Shown here one piece after another: positions 9,340-17,545 of a DNA stretch of 64,000 nucleotides (the stretch's first letter is position 1; the number at the start of each line of letters is the position of its first letter). The notes under the pieces are model-generated. The model was not told the origin of the DNA and did not search any database. It saw only the letters and a program-made list of their open reading frames with translations. The stretch lies in the NCBI RefSeq assembly GCF_900604355.1, contig NZ_UWOE01000001.1, positions 2,914,001 through 2,978,000 on the forward strand, written 5' to 3'. Position numbers and translations under genes: made by a program. The stretch is from Luxibacter massiliensis (lineage in GTDB: Bacteria; Bacillota; Clostridia; Lachnospirales; Lachnospiraceae).

Positions 9340-10419
9340 TCATTGATTCCGGGTTTTAGAGTCAAATATCCGGCCCAGGGACTCTTTATAGGGAGCTCTT
9401 GCTACACCAAATTCAGTTATAATTCCATCTATCAGGCCATGGTCTGTAACATCAAAGCAGGGATTATATGCTTTAACCCCTTCAGGCGCCATCCGCTTCT
9501 CATACCACATTTCTGTGATTTCATCTGCACCTCGCTCCTCAATAGGAATCTCCTCTCCCGACTGCAGGGACATGTCAATTGTGGCAGTAGGAGCACATAC
9601 ATAGAAAGGTATCCCATAATACTTTGCCACTGCAGCAACCACGGACGTTCCTATTTTATTTGCAGTATCCCCATTGGAAGCAACCCTGTCGCACCCTACA
9701 AATACTGCATCTACCAGCCCCTTTTTCATCACCATGCCCGCCATGTTATCACAGATTAATGTCACATCCATCCCCGCCTCCTGGAGCTCAAAGGCTGTCA
9801 GCCTGGCTCCCTGTAGGAGAGGGCGGGTTTCATCCACATAGATTCTAAATCCGTATCCTCTCTCCATGCCAAGATACATAGGAGCCGTAGCTGTGCCATA
9901 TTTTATGGCTGCCAATTTACCTGCGTTGCAATGTGTCAGCAGTCCAGATCCAGGCTTCACAAGCGCAAGTCCATGTTCCCCAATACTTCTGCAGACTTCA
10001 ATATCCTCCTGGCGGATTCGCAAGGCCTCCTGGCGAAGCAGAGCTTTTACCTGATATACTTTCTGCTCCATATTATGCAGGACTACAGCTTCCATCCGGT
10101 CCAATGCCCAAAATAAATTCAATGCAGTGGGACGGGAAGATGCCAAGTATCCTTTGGCCCTTTGGAATTCCTTTTTAAATTCTTCCATACTGCCTGTCTC
10201 CGCGCCCTTCACAGCCAGATATACACCTATGGCTGCCGCCACGCCGATGGCCGGGGCACCTCTGACCTTCAGCAGGCGGATAGCCTCCCATGTCTCCTCC
10301 AGGCCTGTCAAGGACAGCATCTCAATACAGCCGGGAAGTTTTGTCTGGTCAATAATTACCAGAGCACTGTTCTCATCGTCCAGTAAAACGGTATCACAGT
10401 CAAGTACATTCTGTCTCAT
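9340..10419 (-). CDS. mtnA: MtnA-type aldose-1-phosphate isomerase (methylthioribose-1-phosphate isomerase family)
   Basis: Isomerises 5-methylthioribose 1-phosphate, or related 5-deoxyribose or ribose 1-phosphates, to the 1-ketose; 359 residues, normal for the family. The catalytic cysteine is in LLTHCNAGKLA and the catalytic aspartate in VFVGCDRVASNGDTANKIGT. RGAPAIGVAAAIGVYLA near the N-terminus is the substrate phosphate region. It follows rpiB by about 20 bases and an iron alcohol dehydrogenase upstream. No MTR kinase or class II aldolase is nearby, so the methionine salvage or DHAP-shunt role is open and the substrate may be another pentose 1-phosphate. Confidence 0.9.
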   Translation of the reverse strand: MRQNVLDCDTVLLDDENSALVIIDQTKLPGCIEMLSLTGLEETWEAIRLLKVRGAPAIGVAAAIGVYLAVKGAETGSMEEFKKEFQRAKGYLASSRPTALNLFWALDRMEAVVLHNMEQKVYQVKALLRQEALRIRQEDIEVCRSIGEHGLALVKPGSGLLTHCNAGKLAAIKYGTATAPMYLGMERGYGFRIYVDETRPLLQGARLTAFELQEAGMDVTLICDNMAGMVMKKGLVDAVFVGCDRVASNGDTANKIGTSVVAAVAKYYGIPFYVCAPTATIDMSLQSGEEIPIEERGADEITEMWYEKRMAPEGVKAYNPCFDVTDHGLIDGIITEFGVARAPYKESLGRIFDSKTRNQ

Positions 10420-10439
10420 ATAGTGTTATCTCCCGTCTT

Positions 10440-10904
10440 TTAAACACAAGATCCCTGGTTCCATCTCTCCTCAATGGCATCCAGCATATCTACTCTTCTC
10501 TGATGCCGGCCGCCGAGCTCAAACTCTGTATCCAGCCAGACCTCCACAATCATTTTCGCCAGTTCCACCCCAATAACCCGCGACCCAAAAGCCAGTATAT
10601 TGCAGTTATTATGCATACGGGCCATGCGGGCAGTAAAAGGCTCACTGCACACTGCTGCACGGACTCCTTTGACTTTATTAGCCGCCAGTGAGATCCCCAG
10701 GCCTGTCCCGCATATCAGGATCCCCTGGTCCACTTTCTTATCTGCCACGGCCCGCCCAACTATCTCACCATAGTGTGGGTAATCACAGCTTTCTGACGAA
10801 TTCGTCCCATAATCGATAACCTCATGCCCTCTCTGTTCAAGATATTCAATAATTTCTGCCTTCATCTCCAAGGCTGAATGGTCATTTCCAATCCCTATTT
10901 TCAT
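10440..10904 (-). CDS. rpiB: Ribose-5-phosphate isomerase B
   Basis: Interconverts ribose 5-phosphate and ribulose 5-phosphate; 154 residues. It opens with KIGIGNDHSALEMK; the catalytic cysteine and anion hole are in ILICGTGLGISLAANK; the C-terminal RHQRRVDMLDAIE is characteristic of RpiB rather than LacA/LacB. It sits in the alcohol dehydrogenase-rpiB-mtnA operon. A second, more divergent RpiB-type protein is encoded at 25138-25620. Confidence 0.93.
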   Translation of the reverse strand: MKIGIGNDHSALEMKAEIIEYLEQRGHEVIDYGTNSSESCDYPHYGEIVGRAVADKKVDQGILICGTGLGISLAANKVKGVRAAVCSEPFTARMARMHNNCNILAFGSRVIGVELAKMIVEVWLDTEFELGGRHQRRVDMLDAIEERWNQGSCV

Positions 10905-10974
10905 CTTCTTTCATCTCCTATCCAGACATAATCAGCCTGTTTTTCTCTTCCCAGAGCGTATTTGGCAGCTCACT

Positions 10975-12153
10975 TCAGAGCGCCAGCCGGTAAATATTCT
11001 CTACGTCTGTTTTTCCCAGCTTTACAAATCCTCCAACCTTGCCTCCTCTGTTATCTCCAAAACAACACTTCTGGGCCATGGCCTCAATATCCTCTTCTTT
11101 GGCGCCTATTTCCCCAAATGTCACAGGCATGCCGATAGACCGCAGAAACTGTTTAAACGCTTGAATCCCATCCAGAGCCGTATTCACAGGATTCTTAAAG
11201 TCCATTTGGCATCCCCACAGCCTGACTGCTATCTGGGCAAAACGCATAGGGTCATGCCCCACATTATATTGCATCCATGCGGGAAAGATTACTGCAAGCC
11301 CGGCACCATGGGCGCAGTCATAGACAGCGCTTAACTCGTGCTCTATATCATGGCTGGCCCAATCCTGATCCCGCCCTACGCCGCAGATATTATTGTGGGC
11401 CACCATGCCTGCCCACATAATATTTGCCCGGGCCTCATAGTCGTCTGGATCTGTGATTACTTTCGGAACCTCTTTTACCATTGTGAGCAGGATCCCTTCA
11501 CAGAGCCGGTCTGTAATCTCCACATCCTTTGTATTCGTAAAATAGCGCTCAAATACATGGGCCATTATATCTGTTGCTCCACAGGCTGTCTGATACGCAG
11601 GAAGCGTCTGTGTAAGGGCCGGATTTAAGATAGAAAACGCCGGCCTGATTCCCTCCCCAGTGGCCCCCCTTTTGAACATTCCATCTTCTTTTGTTATAAC
11701 AGAATCAGGAGAACCTTCACTTCCTGCGGCTGCTATTGTCAAAATGGTACCCACTGGCAGCGCACGCTCAATGACTTTCCCCTGATAAAAATCCCAGAAA
11801 TCTCCTTCATAGACAGCACCTGCAGCAATAGCTTTGGCAGAATCAATGGTACTTCCGCCGCCCACAGCCAAGACAAAATCCACGCCCTCTTTTCTGCACA
11901 GTTCAATCCCCTCATATACCAGCCCGCTTCTCGGATTGGGTTTCACGCCGCCCAACTCAGTATACTCCAGGCCTTCTTGCTCAAGAGACTCTTTTACCCT
12001 GCCAAGAAGCCCTGAACGCTTTACACTTCCCCCTCCATAATGGATCAGCACCTTGCTTCCCCCAAACCTTTTCACATAATGTCCGGCTTCCCTCTCTTTT
12101 TCCTTCCCAAACACAAAATACGTGGGACTGTAAAACGTAAAATCCTTCATCAT
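10975..12153 (-). CDS. Iron-containing alcohol dehydrogenase, BDH/YqhD type
   Basis: NAD(P)H-dependent reduction of an aldehyde to an alcohol; 392 residues. The cofactor loop GGGSTIDSAKAIA is near residue 100. The metal ligands appear as Asp and His in DIMAHVFERYF and two histidines in ASHDIEHELSAVYDCAHGAG. First gene of the operon with rpiB and mtnA, which suggests it removes a sugar-derived aldehyde. The first two codons are both ATG; GGAG lies five to eight bases upstream and either could start. A promoter is visible within the upstream repeat. Confidence 0.93.
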   Translation of the reverse strand: MMKDFTFYSPTYFVFGKEKEREAGHYVKRFGGSKVLIHYGGGSVKRSGLLGRVKESLEQEGLEYTELGGVKPNPRSGLVYEGIELCRKEGVDFVLAVGGGSTIDSAKAIAAGAVYEGDFWDFYQGKVIERALPVGTILTIAAAGSEGSPDSVITKEDGMFKRGATGEGIRPAFSILNPALTQTLPAYQTACGATDIMAHVFERYFTNTKDVEITDRLCEGILLTMVKEVPKVITDPDDYEARANIMWAGMVAHNNICGVGRDQDWASHDIEHELSAVYDCAHGAGLAVIFPAWMQYNVGHDPMRFAQIAVRLWGCQMDFKNPVNTALDGIQAFKQFLRSIGMPVTFGEIGAKEEDIEAMAQKCCFGDNRGGKVGGFVKLGKTDVENIYRLAL

Positions 12154-12180
12154 ACCGTCTCCTTTTATTTTATGTTTTTT

Positions 12181-12210
12181 ATTATATCATACCTTGCTGG
12201 ACGCAGTCCA
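12181..12210 (-). promoter_or_regulatory. Promoter of the alcohol dehydrogenase-rpiB-mtnA operon
   Basis: On the minus strand the -10 is TATAAT (12186-12181) and a -35-like TGGACT (12210-12205, 4 of 6) lies 18 bases before it. The -35 sits inside the first copy of the direct repeat described next. Confidence 0.45.
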
Positions 12211-12293
12211 CCCGTCCGAAGGACTTGCATTAAGGGGTGCCCTTTGGGTATACCTTGCTGGTCGCAGTCCACCCGTCCGAAGGACTTGCATTA
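12189..12293. repeat. 44-bp direct repeat, two copies 61 bp apart
   Basis: Copies at 12189-12232 and 12250-12293 differ at one base. Each holds the small hairpin GTCC-GAA-GGAC and a larger imperfect stem (GCAGTCC with GGACTTGC). The pair fills the space between the permease stop and the alcohol dehydrogenase start and overlaps its promoter. Confidence 0.85.
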
Positions 12294-13025
12294 TTATCCT
12301 CTAAGCTCTGTCCTTCGCACCACCATATACGCGCCAGCGCCAAAAAGGCCAATAAGCAGAATCAGTAACAGGATTGGATATATAAGATTGACTGTACCAT
12401 CGGCCATAAAACCACATCCTTTATATAAAAATTCCAGAAGTCCATCCACAGTCCCTCCCGGAAGCACAAACTGAAAGATTGCAATGACAATCAGCACAAA
12501 AGCTACGACCCCAATCCCTAAATAAAGAGAGCCTCTTTTTTCAAGTTTATTAATAGCCAGAATCACAAGATAAAACAAGCTGCATATAAGCATATAGACA
12601 AAGAATAACCAAAGCCAGCCCATAAACACTGAATGTCCATATCCATACAGGCTACCAAATATAGTATCATAATCATTAGATATAGCCGTGTGCAGCACCT
12701 TTCCTATAACCGTGTCCACCAGTGACATAATAGCTGCATCAAAGATAAATAAAGAAAAGGTTGCTAAATAGATATATTTCCGGGTATAGCCATTTTGTAT
12801 CAACATTTTAAAGTCTTCCTTAAAGCCTAATACACCTAAAACACCTATAAAGACCATACTATTCATTTCCAGGCAATTCGTACCCACTCCGTCAAAACTG
12901 CCTGTACTAAATCCAGCAATCAGATAAATCACCCCAACTACTAAAAAAGAAGCCAAATAAAATATCCAAATATATTTAAAAGACGTTGCACACTCATAGT
13001 GGACAGCAGCACTTAATTTTCTCAT
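12294..13025 (-). CDS. ABC-type exporter permease, unrecognised family
   Basis: A 243-residue integral membrane protein with about six hydrophobic segments, beginning with a short charged cytoplasmic stretch. There is no signal peptide cleavage motif or catalytic motif. It directly follows the ATPase gene (one base between them) and a GntR regulator, the standard layout of YtrA-type operons, so it is probably the membrane half of that transporter. The exported substrate is unknown; in related systems these respond to cell-wall-active compounds. Confidence 0.75.
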   Translation of the reverse strand: MRKLSAAVHYECATSFKYIWIFYLASFLVVGVIYLIAGFSTGSFDGVGTNCLEMNSMVFIGVLGVLGFKEDFKMLIQNGYTRKYIYLATFSLFIFDAAIMSLVDTVIGKVLHTAISNDYDTIFGSLYGYGHSVFMGWLWLFFVYMLICSLFYLVILAINKLEKRGSLYLGIGVVAFVLIVIAIFQFVLPGGTVDGLLEFLYKGCGFMADGTVNLIYPILLLILLIGLFGAGAYMVVRRTELRG

Positions 13026-13026
13026 C

Positions 13027-13887
13027 TTAGACCCCTCCTCTTTCCGTCAATTTAACAAATAATTTTTGCAGGTTCATATTTGCAATCTGTAGATTACTAT
13101 TAGGAGGGAATTCTGTCCTTTCCCCTAATATATAAGCCAGCTTAAGCGCCCCCAGTTCATCATACCCAATCACATTCTTATCTCTGCAGTAATTGTCGAC
13201 TTCCTCTGTCAGTCCAGAAACAGTGTATCCTCTGTTTAATAAGGACTCAACTGTTTCCTGTAATAGGACTTTACCCTGGTCAATCAAAACCACCTCTTCA
13301 ATAATATTGGCCACCTCTTCAATCAGGTGCGTTGCAATGATGATTGTCTTTTCACTTTCTTCATAATCCTCCAACATTAATTCATAGAATAACTCTCTGT
13401 GATTAGCGTCCAACCCAAGTACCGGCTCATCAAAAATTATATATGGCACATTGAGGGATAATGCAACTGTCAGTTTAAAAATAGACTGGTAGCCTTTGGA
13501 TAATGCCTTAAATTTTTTATCTGTGTCAAGGTTAAACCTACTTGCTATACGGTTGGCCTTATCTACATTAAAATCCCTGTAAAAGCGGCTTATCCACTTA
13601 AAATGATCTTTAACTTTTAATGACTCGTCATATAGATCCGTTTCACTCATACAGAATATCTTATCATGGATCCCCATGTTCTCCTTGCTGGCAAGACCGT
13701 CAATCAATACTTCCCCTTCGTCTGCAAAAATACGGTTGGCTATAATGTTGATCAATGTTGATTTTCCCGCCCCATTCCTTCCCAGAAACCCATATATTTT
13801 CCCAAACTCAAAGGAAAAAGAGATGGTATCTAATGCGGCCACATTCTTGTATTTTTTTGTGATATTCTTAATTTGGATTGCATTCAT
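13027..13887 (-). CDS. ABC transporter ATP-binding protein
   Basis: Single nucleotide-binding domain, about 286 residues. Walker A is GRNGAGKSTLIN, the signature region is degenerate (LSKGYQSIFKL), Walker B is YIIFDEPVLGLD and the H-loop is IIIATH. It resembles the YtrB/GntR-operon ATPases. ATG 13887 is preferred because GAGGGG lies eight bases upstream; the ATG two codons earlier is too close. The start overlaps the end of the GntR gene, so the two are translationally coupled. Confidence 0.9.
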   Translation of the reverse strand: MNAIQIKNITKKYKNVAALDTISFSFEFGKIYGFLGRNGAGKSTLINIIANRIFADEGEVLIDGLASKENMGIHDKIFCMSETDLYDESLKVKDHFKWISRFYRDFNVDKANRIASRFNLDTDKKFKALSKGYQSIFKLTVALSLNVPYIIFDEPVLGLDANHRELFYELMLEDYEESEKTIIIATHLIEEVANIIEEVVLIDQGKVLLQETVESLLNRGYTVSGLTEEVDNYCRDKNVIGYDELGALKLAYILGERTEFPPNSNLQIANMNLQKLFVKLTERGGV

Positions 13888-14257
13888 TTTCATAACCCCT
13901 CTCTATTAATGTGATAACCTCTTCCTTGGACATCTGCAGTTTAGATGCCTCTGCTATTAGTGATGCAATATATTGGTTATAAAATTGCCCCTGCCTTTTC
14001 TTTTGAATTTTCTCCACAGCGCCCTCCTTCACATACATTCCGAGTCCTCTTTTCTTGTAGATAATCCCCTCATCCACCAGCATATTCATCCCTTTTAAGA
14101 CAGTGTGGGGATTGATACTCAACAATGCGGATATTTCATTTGTCGATGGTATCTTCGTTTCCTCGGGAAAAATATTTGTAAATATAGAATCTTCCAGCTG
14201 CTCCGCAATTTGAATAAAGATAGGTTTATCTATGTTTGGATTTACATTCAAGTGCAT
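13868..14257 (-). CDS. GntR-family regulator, YtrA subfamily
   Basis: A 129-residue regulator. The N-terminal winged helix-turn-helix includes PIFIQIAEQLEDSIF, then IPSTNEISALLSINPHTVLKGMNMLVDEGIIYKKRG read as helices and wing. The short C-terminal helical tail is typical of the YtrA subfamily. It is the first gene of the ABC exporter operon and probably represses it through the palindrome in its own leader. GAGGAGG abuts ATG 14257, so a TTG two codons later (14251) may be the true start. Confidence 0.92.
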   Translation of the reverse strand: MHLNVNPNIDKPIFIQIAEQLEDSIFTNIFPEETKIPSTNEISALLSINPHTVLKGMNMLVDEGIIYKKRGLGMYVKEGAVEKIQKKRQGQFYNQYIASLIAEASKLQMSKEEVITLIERGYENECNPN

Positions 14258-14275
14258 CCCTCCTCTGTTAGATAT

Positions 14276-14303
14276 CTAGTTTGTTACTTGAGTAACTAAC
14301 TAG
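14276..14303. promoter_or_regulatory. GntR operator palindrome
   Basis: A 28-bp inverted repeat: left arm CTAGTTTGTTACTT (14276-14289), right arm GAGTAACTAACTAG (14290-14303), two mismatched pairs. It lies 11 bases downstream of the -10 of the GntR promoter, a position suited to autorepression. Confidence 0.75.
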
Positions 14304-14314
14304 ATTACTCTTAT

Positions 14315-14343
14315 AATATACATGATTAAAAACAGAATGTCAA
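14315..14343 (-). promoter_or_regulatory. Promoter of the GntR-ABC operon
   Basis: On the minus strand TTGACA (14343-14338, perfect) and TATATT (14320-14315, 5 of 6) with a 17-base spacer. The operator at 14276-14303 covers the start of the transcript. Confidence 0.8.
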
Positions 14344-14351
14344 TACAAAAA

Positions 14352-14404
14352 AATACGCCCCCTTCCAGGCAAACAGTTTAACCCTCTAACTGTCTGCCCG
14401 GAAG
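14352..14404 (-). terminator. Terminator of the hexulose-phosphate sugar operon
   Basis: Imperfect 17-base stem (14362-14378 with 14388-14404) followed on the minus strand by a run of seven T. It lies past the stop of hxlB. In this gene-poor stretch (14258-14630) there are also the GntR promoter, a second 30-base hairpin at 14451-14480 and a family A repeat. Confidence 0.6.
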
Positions 14405-14450
14405 AAGGCATGTCAAACACATCCTTCATCCGTTTTCATCTAAAATAGTC

Positions 14451-14480
14451 AAATACCCCGGTGCAAGCATCGGGGTATTT
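14451..14480. repeat. 30-bp hairpin preceding family A repeat copy 1
   Basis: Ten-base perfect arms (AAATACCCCG with CGGGGTATTT) and a further TGC-GCA pair inside, separated by a G/T wobble. A weaker relative precedes copy 3 near 50211-50232. Confidence 0.7.
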
Positions 14481-14482
14481 AA

Positions 14483-14542
14483 CCCTCGCGGCAGCCGCCA
14501 AATGGACATATAAACATGTCCGCTTGGCCCGTCGCCCGCGGG
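14483..14542. repeat. Family A structured intergenic repeat, copy 1
   Basis: A 60-bp element beginning CCCTCGCGGCA and ending GCCCGCGGG, folding as nested stems (CCC/GGG, GCCAA/TTGGC, GGACAT/ATGTCC). It is 54 of 60 identical to copy 2 (17452-17511). It lies downstream of hxlB. Confidence 0.85.
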
Positions 14543-14630
14543 AATCAACTAAATATATATAAATCCTGTTGGGTCCAAAAGTCTTGCCATGCAAGTAGGA
14601 ACGTCTTTTAGCTTTGGCATACTATTAATT

Positions 14631-15191
14631 CTATTCCAAATTTGCGTGGAGCTTAAACATATCCTCCGCTGTTTTCCCAAACCTTTCCATTAAAATCATA
14701 ATGATATTATCACAGATAAGCCAGGTTGTCTGCTCAAATGCATTTCCCATGGGCTGGACTGACTGTACATCATTTTTGAGCTCACTTTTTGGCGTGATTC
14801 CAGGTACCTTAATAACAGCGTCCGCCATGCTTCCAATAGAAGCCTCAGGGAAAATTGTGATAGTTGCCACAAGCGCACCTTGCTTTTTCGCCTTCTGAGC
14901 CATTACCTTCAAGCTCCCTGTCTCCCCTGATCCTGACGCAATTATCAGAAGGTCGCCAGCCTGGATAGACGGTGTTGTAGGTTCCCCTACAAAATATACA
15001 GTAAGTCCCAGATGCATCAGCCTGTTAGAAAAGGCTCTTGCCACAAACCCAGAACGCCCTGCACCAGCCACAAATATCCTTTGGGCAGCCTCAATTCTGT
15101 CAGCAAATCCTTCCAGTTCCTCCTGCTGAATCAGCTCTGCGTTCCCCATCAATTCTTCAAGTATCTTTTTCAGTACCACTGCCTCTGCCAT
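14631..15191 (-). CDS. hxlB: 6-phospho-3-hexuloisomerase
   Basis: Converts D-arabino-3-hexulose 6-phosphate to fructose 6-phosphate, the second step of the ribulose monophosphate pathway; 186 residues. The single SIS domain has both canonical motifs, GAGRSGFVARAFSNRLMHLG and SGSGETGS, plus QPMGNAFEQ with the conserved glutamate. It begins one base after the hxlA stop, so the two enzymes are made together as in known RuMP bacteria. Last gene of the long LacI-controlled operon. Of the three SIS proteins here, this is the one that keeps all the PHI motifs. Confidence 0.92.
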   Translation of the reverse strand: MAEAVVLKKILEELMGNAELIQQEELEGFADRIEAAQRIFVAGAGRSGFVARAFSNRLMHLGLTVYFVGEPTTPSIQAGDLLIIASGSGETGSLKVMAQKAKKQGALVATITIFPEASIGSMADAVIKVPGITPKSELKNDVQSVQPMGNAFEQTTWLICDNIIMILMERFGKTAEDMFKLHANLE

Positions 15192-15192
15192 C

Positions 15193-15828
15193 TTACATAC
15201 ACCCTTTCATACTATCTTTAATTTCTTTCGCTGCAAGTGCCGGATCTGCTGCATGGGTAATCCCGCTGCCCACAATAAGCACTTCTGGATTTAATGCCGC
15301 ATACTCAGGCGTAGTCTCGGCGCTGATCCCTCCTGCCACAGAAATCTTCGCATTCCTGCAGTGTTCTGCCATGACCTTCAGATCGTCAATTGGCCTGCGA
15401 CCTGCAGCCTGTTGGTCTGTCCCTACATGGACAGCCAGTCCATGGGCCCCCAAGTCTTCCAGTTCCCGGATACGGCCTGGCATATCTGGCACACAAATCA
15501 TATCCACCACGATTTCCTTCCCATAATGTTCAGCGGCGTCAATACACCCCTTGATAGTCAGGTTATCTGTCACCCCAAGCACAGTCACATAATCTGCCCC
15601 GGCCTTCAAAGCCTCCTCCGCCTCATAATACCCGGCATCCATAATCTTCATATCTGCCAATATTTCCTTCGTCGGAAACTGCTCCTTAAATATTTGGACT
15701 GCACGCATACCTTCCTGGTATACAAAAGGAGTCCCAATCTCAATAATGTCAATATACTCTTCCACCTTACGAGTCAGTTCAACTGCCTCATCCAATGCCA
15801 GATCATCCAGCGCCAGCTGTAATTTCAT
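15193..15828 (-). CDS. hxlA: 3-hexulose-6-phosphate synthase
   Basis: Aldol condensation of formaldehyde with ribulose 5-phosphate, or the reverse; 212 residues, OMP-decarboxylase-type barrel. The metal/proton relay motif is ADMKIMDAG (residues 58-66), followed by AGADYVTVLG, HVGTDQQ and ISVAGGI. The LG in VTVLG and the H-x-G-x-D-x-Q pattern fit HPS better than the related 3-keto-gulonate-6-phosphate decarboxylase. ATG 15828 has AGGAG upstream; six extra codons in frame are not needed. Paired with hxlB. Confidence 0.9.
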   Translation of the reverse strand: MKLQLALDDLALDEAVELTRKVEEYIDIIEIGTPFVYQEGMRAVQIFKEQFPTKEILADMKIMDAGYYEAEEALKAGADYVTVLGVTDNLTIKGCIDAAEHYGKEIVVDMICVPDMPGRIRELEDLGAHGLAVHVGTDQQAAGRRPIDDLKVMAEHCRNAKISVAGGISAETTPEYAALNPEVLIVGSGITHAADPALAAKEIKDSMKGCM

Positions 15829-15875
15829 CTTTCTTCTCCTTTTCAAAAGTTTATTTTATAGTTCCCTGCATCCAC

Positions 15876-16442
15876 CTATTCCAGATTTGCATGATATTGC
15901 CAAAGGTCTTCCAACTTTATGTTCTTATCCGCCACCAGCATCATGGCTGTTGTATCCCCAAATAAGAGAAGAGCCTGTTCAAACAAGGATGTCATAGGCT
16001 GGGCAGAATGAATTTCATCTTCCATTTTTGCCCTGCTCTCCACAGGAATACGGACAAAAAGGTCTGCAACTTCTTTAAGTCCACTCTGGGGATTGCTTCC
16101 AATATGGATAACCTTAGCGCCGATCGCCTTAGCCTTTCTGGCAATCCCTGCAGGAAACAACGTTTCCCCACTTCCTGATCCAACAATGAGCACGTCCTTC
16201 GGCGTAATCGCCGGTTCTGTTATCTGCCCCACAACGACTGTGTGGATCCCCAAATGTGCATAGCGTTTGGCCATGGCCTCCAGCGACAGCAGTACCCTGC
16301 CTACCCCTACAAAAAAGACTCTTTCAGCTTGATTCAGCAGATCCAGGTACCCAATGACCGCCTCCTCGTCTACGGCATCTAATGCCCTTTTGCACTCCCC
16401 AAGCACGATGCCACTCATCTTCTTATACTGTTCTTTATCCAA
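15876..16442 (-). CDS. SIS-domain protein, diverged PHI-like (SIS2)
   Basis: A 188-residue single-SIS protein related to hexuloisomerase. It keeps SGSGETLF and the conserved QPMTSLFEQ glutamate, but the first motif GRSG reads GVGRVLLS, so substrate binding may differ. It overlaps the kinase gene by eight bases. The start is uncertain: TTG 16442 has GAGGAG very close, and ATG 16418 has only a weak site; the TTG gives the length seen in the paralogues. Possible roles are isomerising a different ketose phosphate or sensing one. Confidence 0.75.
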   Translation of the reverse strand: MDKEQYKKMSGIVLGECKRALDAVDEEAVIGYLDLLNQAERVFFVGVGRVLLSLEAMAKRYAHLGIHTVVVGQITEPAITPKDVLIVGSGSGETLFPAGIARKAKAIGAKVIHIGSNPQSGLKEVADLFVRIPVESRAKMEDEIHSAQPMTSLFEQALLLFGDTTAMMLVADKNIKLEDLWQYHANLE

Positions 16443-17376
16443 TCTCCTCGCCTGCTTTCTTTAAAAATTCAATCACTTCCCCTTCATTTGGGATAGAAAT
16501 CTGGGCACCCATCCTGGAAACACAAATTCCGGCTGCGGCATGGGCAAAGCGAATAGCCTGTTTCATTTCATCTCCTTTACAGAGGCGGATAGCAAGCGCC
16601 GCGCCAAATGTATCCCCGGCTGCCGTGGAATCAATGGCCTTAACCTTAAAGCATGGAATCAGCTCCGTCTCTTTTCCGTCATAGAGAAGGGCCCCTCTTG
16701 AACCCAGCTTTAAGATTACGTATTCAGGTCTGGCCGCCTCATATAACTGTCTGGCCGCCTCCACTGCTTTTACCTCTGTGTCTGGGTTAATTCCTGTCAA
16801 TGCCTCTGTCTCCGCCTCATTGGGAGATAAAATATAAAGTCCTTGGAGCCGTTTAAGCGGAATCTTCATAGCTGGGCCGGCATCCAAAAACACAGGGATA
16901 TCCCTTTCCCTGGCCAGTTCATATGTACGGTAAACAGTCTCCAGCGGCATCTCCAACTGCATAATAACCATATCAAAGTGTTCAGCATCCAGCGCCGCAG
17001 CTACGTCCTCTGCACAAAGATTCCCGTTGGCCCCAAGACAGGAATATGAGACATACCTGCCATCCTCATTCACAAGCATGAGCGCCAGTCCCGTCTGAGT
17101 CTCTTTGTCAGTCACAATATAGTCCGTATGAACCCCAGTCTTTTCAAACTCCTGCTTAAGGGACCTTCCGTAGTCATCGTCCCCAAGCCTGCCAGCCATA
17201 GTCACATCTGCCCCCTGCAGGGCGGCTGCAATAGCCTGGTTCGCTCCCTTGCCCCCAGTGGCATATCCATATCTGCCACAGATGGTGGACTCCCCAAACT
17301 TCGGAATCTGGTTTGCCCCTTCTACAAAGAGATCCATATTCATACTTCCGACTACTAATATTTTCGTTTTCCCCAT
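16435..17376 (-). CDS. PfkB-family sugar kinase, ribokinase-like
   Basis: Phosphorylates an imported sugar with ATP; 313 residues. It opens with KILVVGSMNMDLFVEG, has GRYGYATGGKGANQAIAA (the ribokinase GG hinge), ILSPNEAETEALTG, and the catalytic AIDSTAAGDTFGAALA with the base aspartate. ATG 17376 has AAAGGA upstream; the reading frame continues 47 codons further but that part overlaps a repeat and is not coding. It lies just downstream of the two permeases. Ribose is the obvious candidate substrate, with other pentoses or hexoses possible. Confidence 0.88.
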   Translation of the reverse strand: MGKTKILVVGSMNMDLFVEGANQIPKFGESTICGRYGYATGGKGANQAIAAALQGADVTMAGRLGDDDYGRSLKQEFEKTGVHTDYIVTDKETQTGLALMLVNEDGRYVSYSCLGANGNLCAEDVAAALDAEHFDMVIMQLEMPLETVYRTYELARERDIPVFLDAGPAMKIPLKRLQGLYILSPNEAETEALTGINPDTEVKAVEAARQLYEAARPEYVILKLGSRGALLYDGKETELIPCFKVKAIDSTAAGDTFGAALAIRLCKGDEMKQAIRFAHAAAGICVSRMGAQISIPNEGEVIEFLKKAGEEIG

Positions 17377-17429
17377 AACTTGTTTCCTTTCTGCTGTCTT
17401 ATAAAACTCACTTCCTGCTAAAATACATA

Positions 17430-17540
17430 CTGCGGGCGCCTCAGTCAAAGACCCTCGCGGCATTCGCCAAATGGACATGTAAACATGTCCGCTTGGCTCG
17501 TTGCTCGCGGGAATCAAAAGCTCCGTTGAGGCGCCCGCAG
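17430..17540. repeat. Family A repeat copy 2 inside a perfect outer stem
   Basis: The 60-bp family A element (17452-17511) contains the inner palindrome GGACATGT-AA-ACATGTCC. It is enclosed by perfect 14-base arms, CTGCGGGCGCCTCA at 17430-17443 and its complement at 17527-17540. The whole structure lies within the operon between the permease and the kinase. Confidence 0.85.
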
Positions 17541-17545
17541 GAATG

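Noticed and set aside
12189..12293. CRISPR repeats
   Set aside because: Only two copies, 17 bases apart, with internal hairpins and no Cas genes.
17377..17517. N-terminal extension of the sugar kinase
   Set aside because: The frame is open but runs through a structured repeat, has no ribosome site, and the kinase motif begins at the internal ATG 17376.
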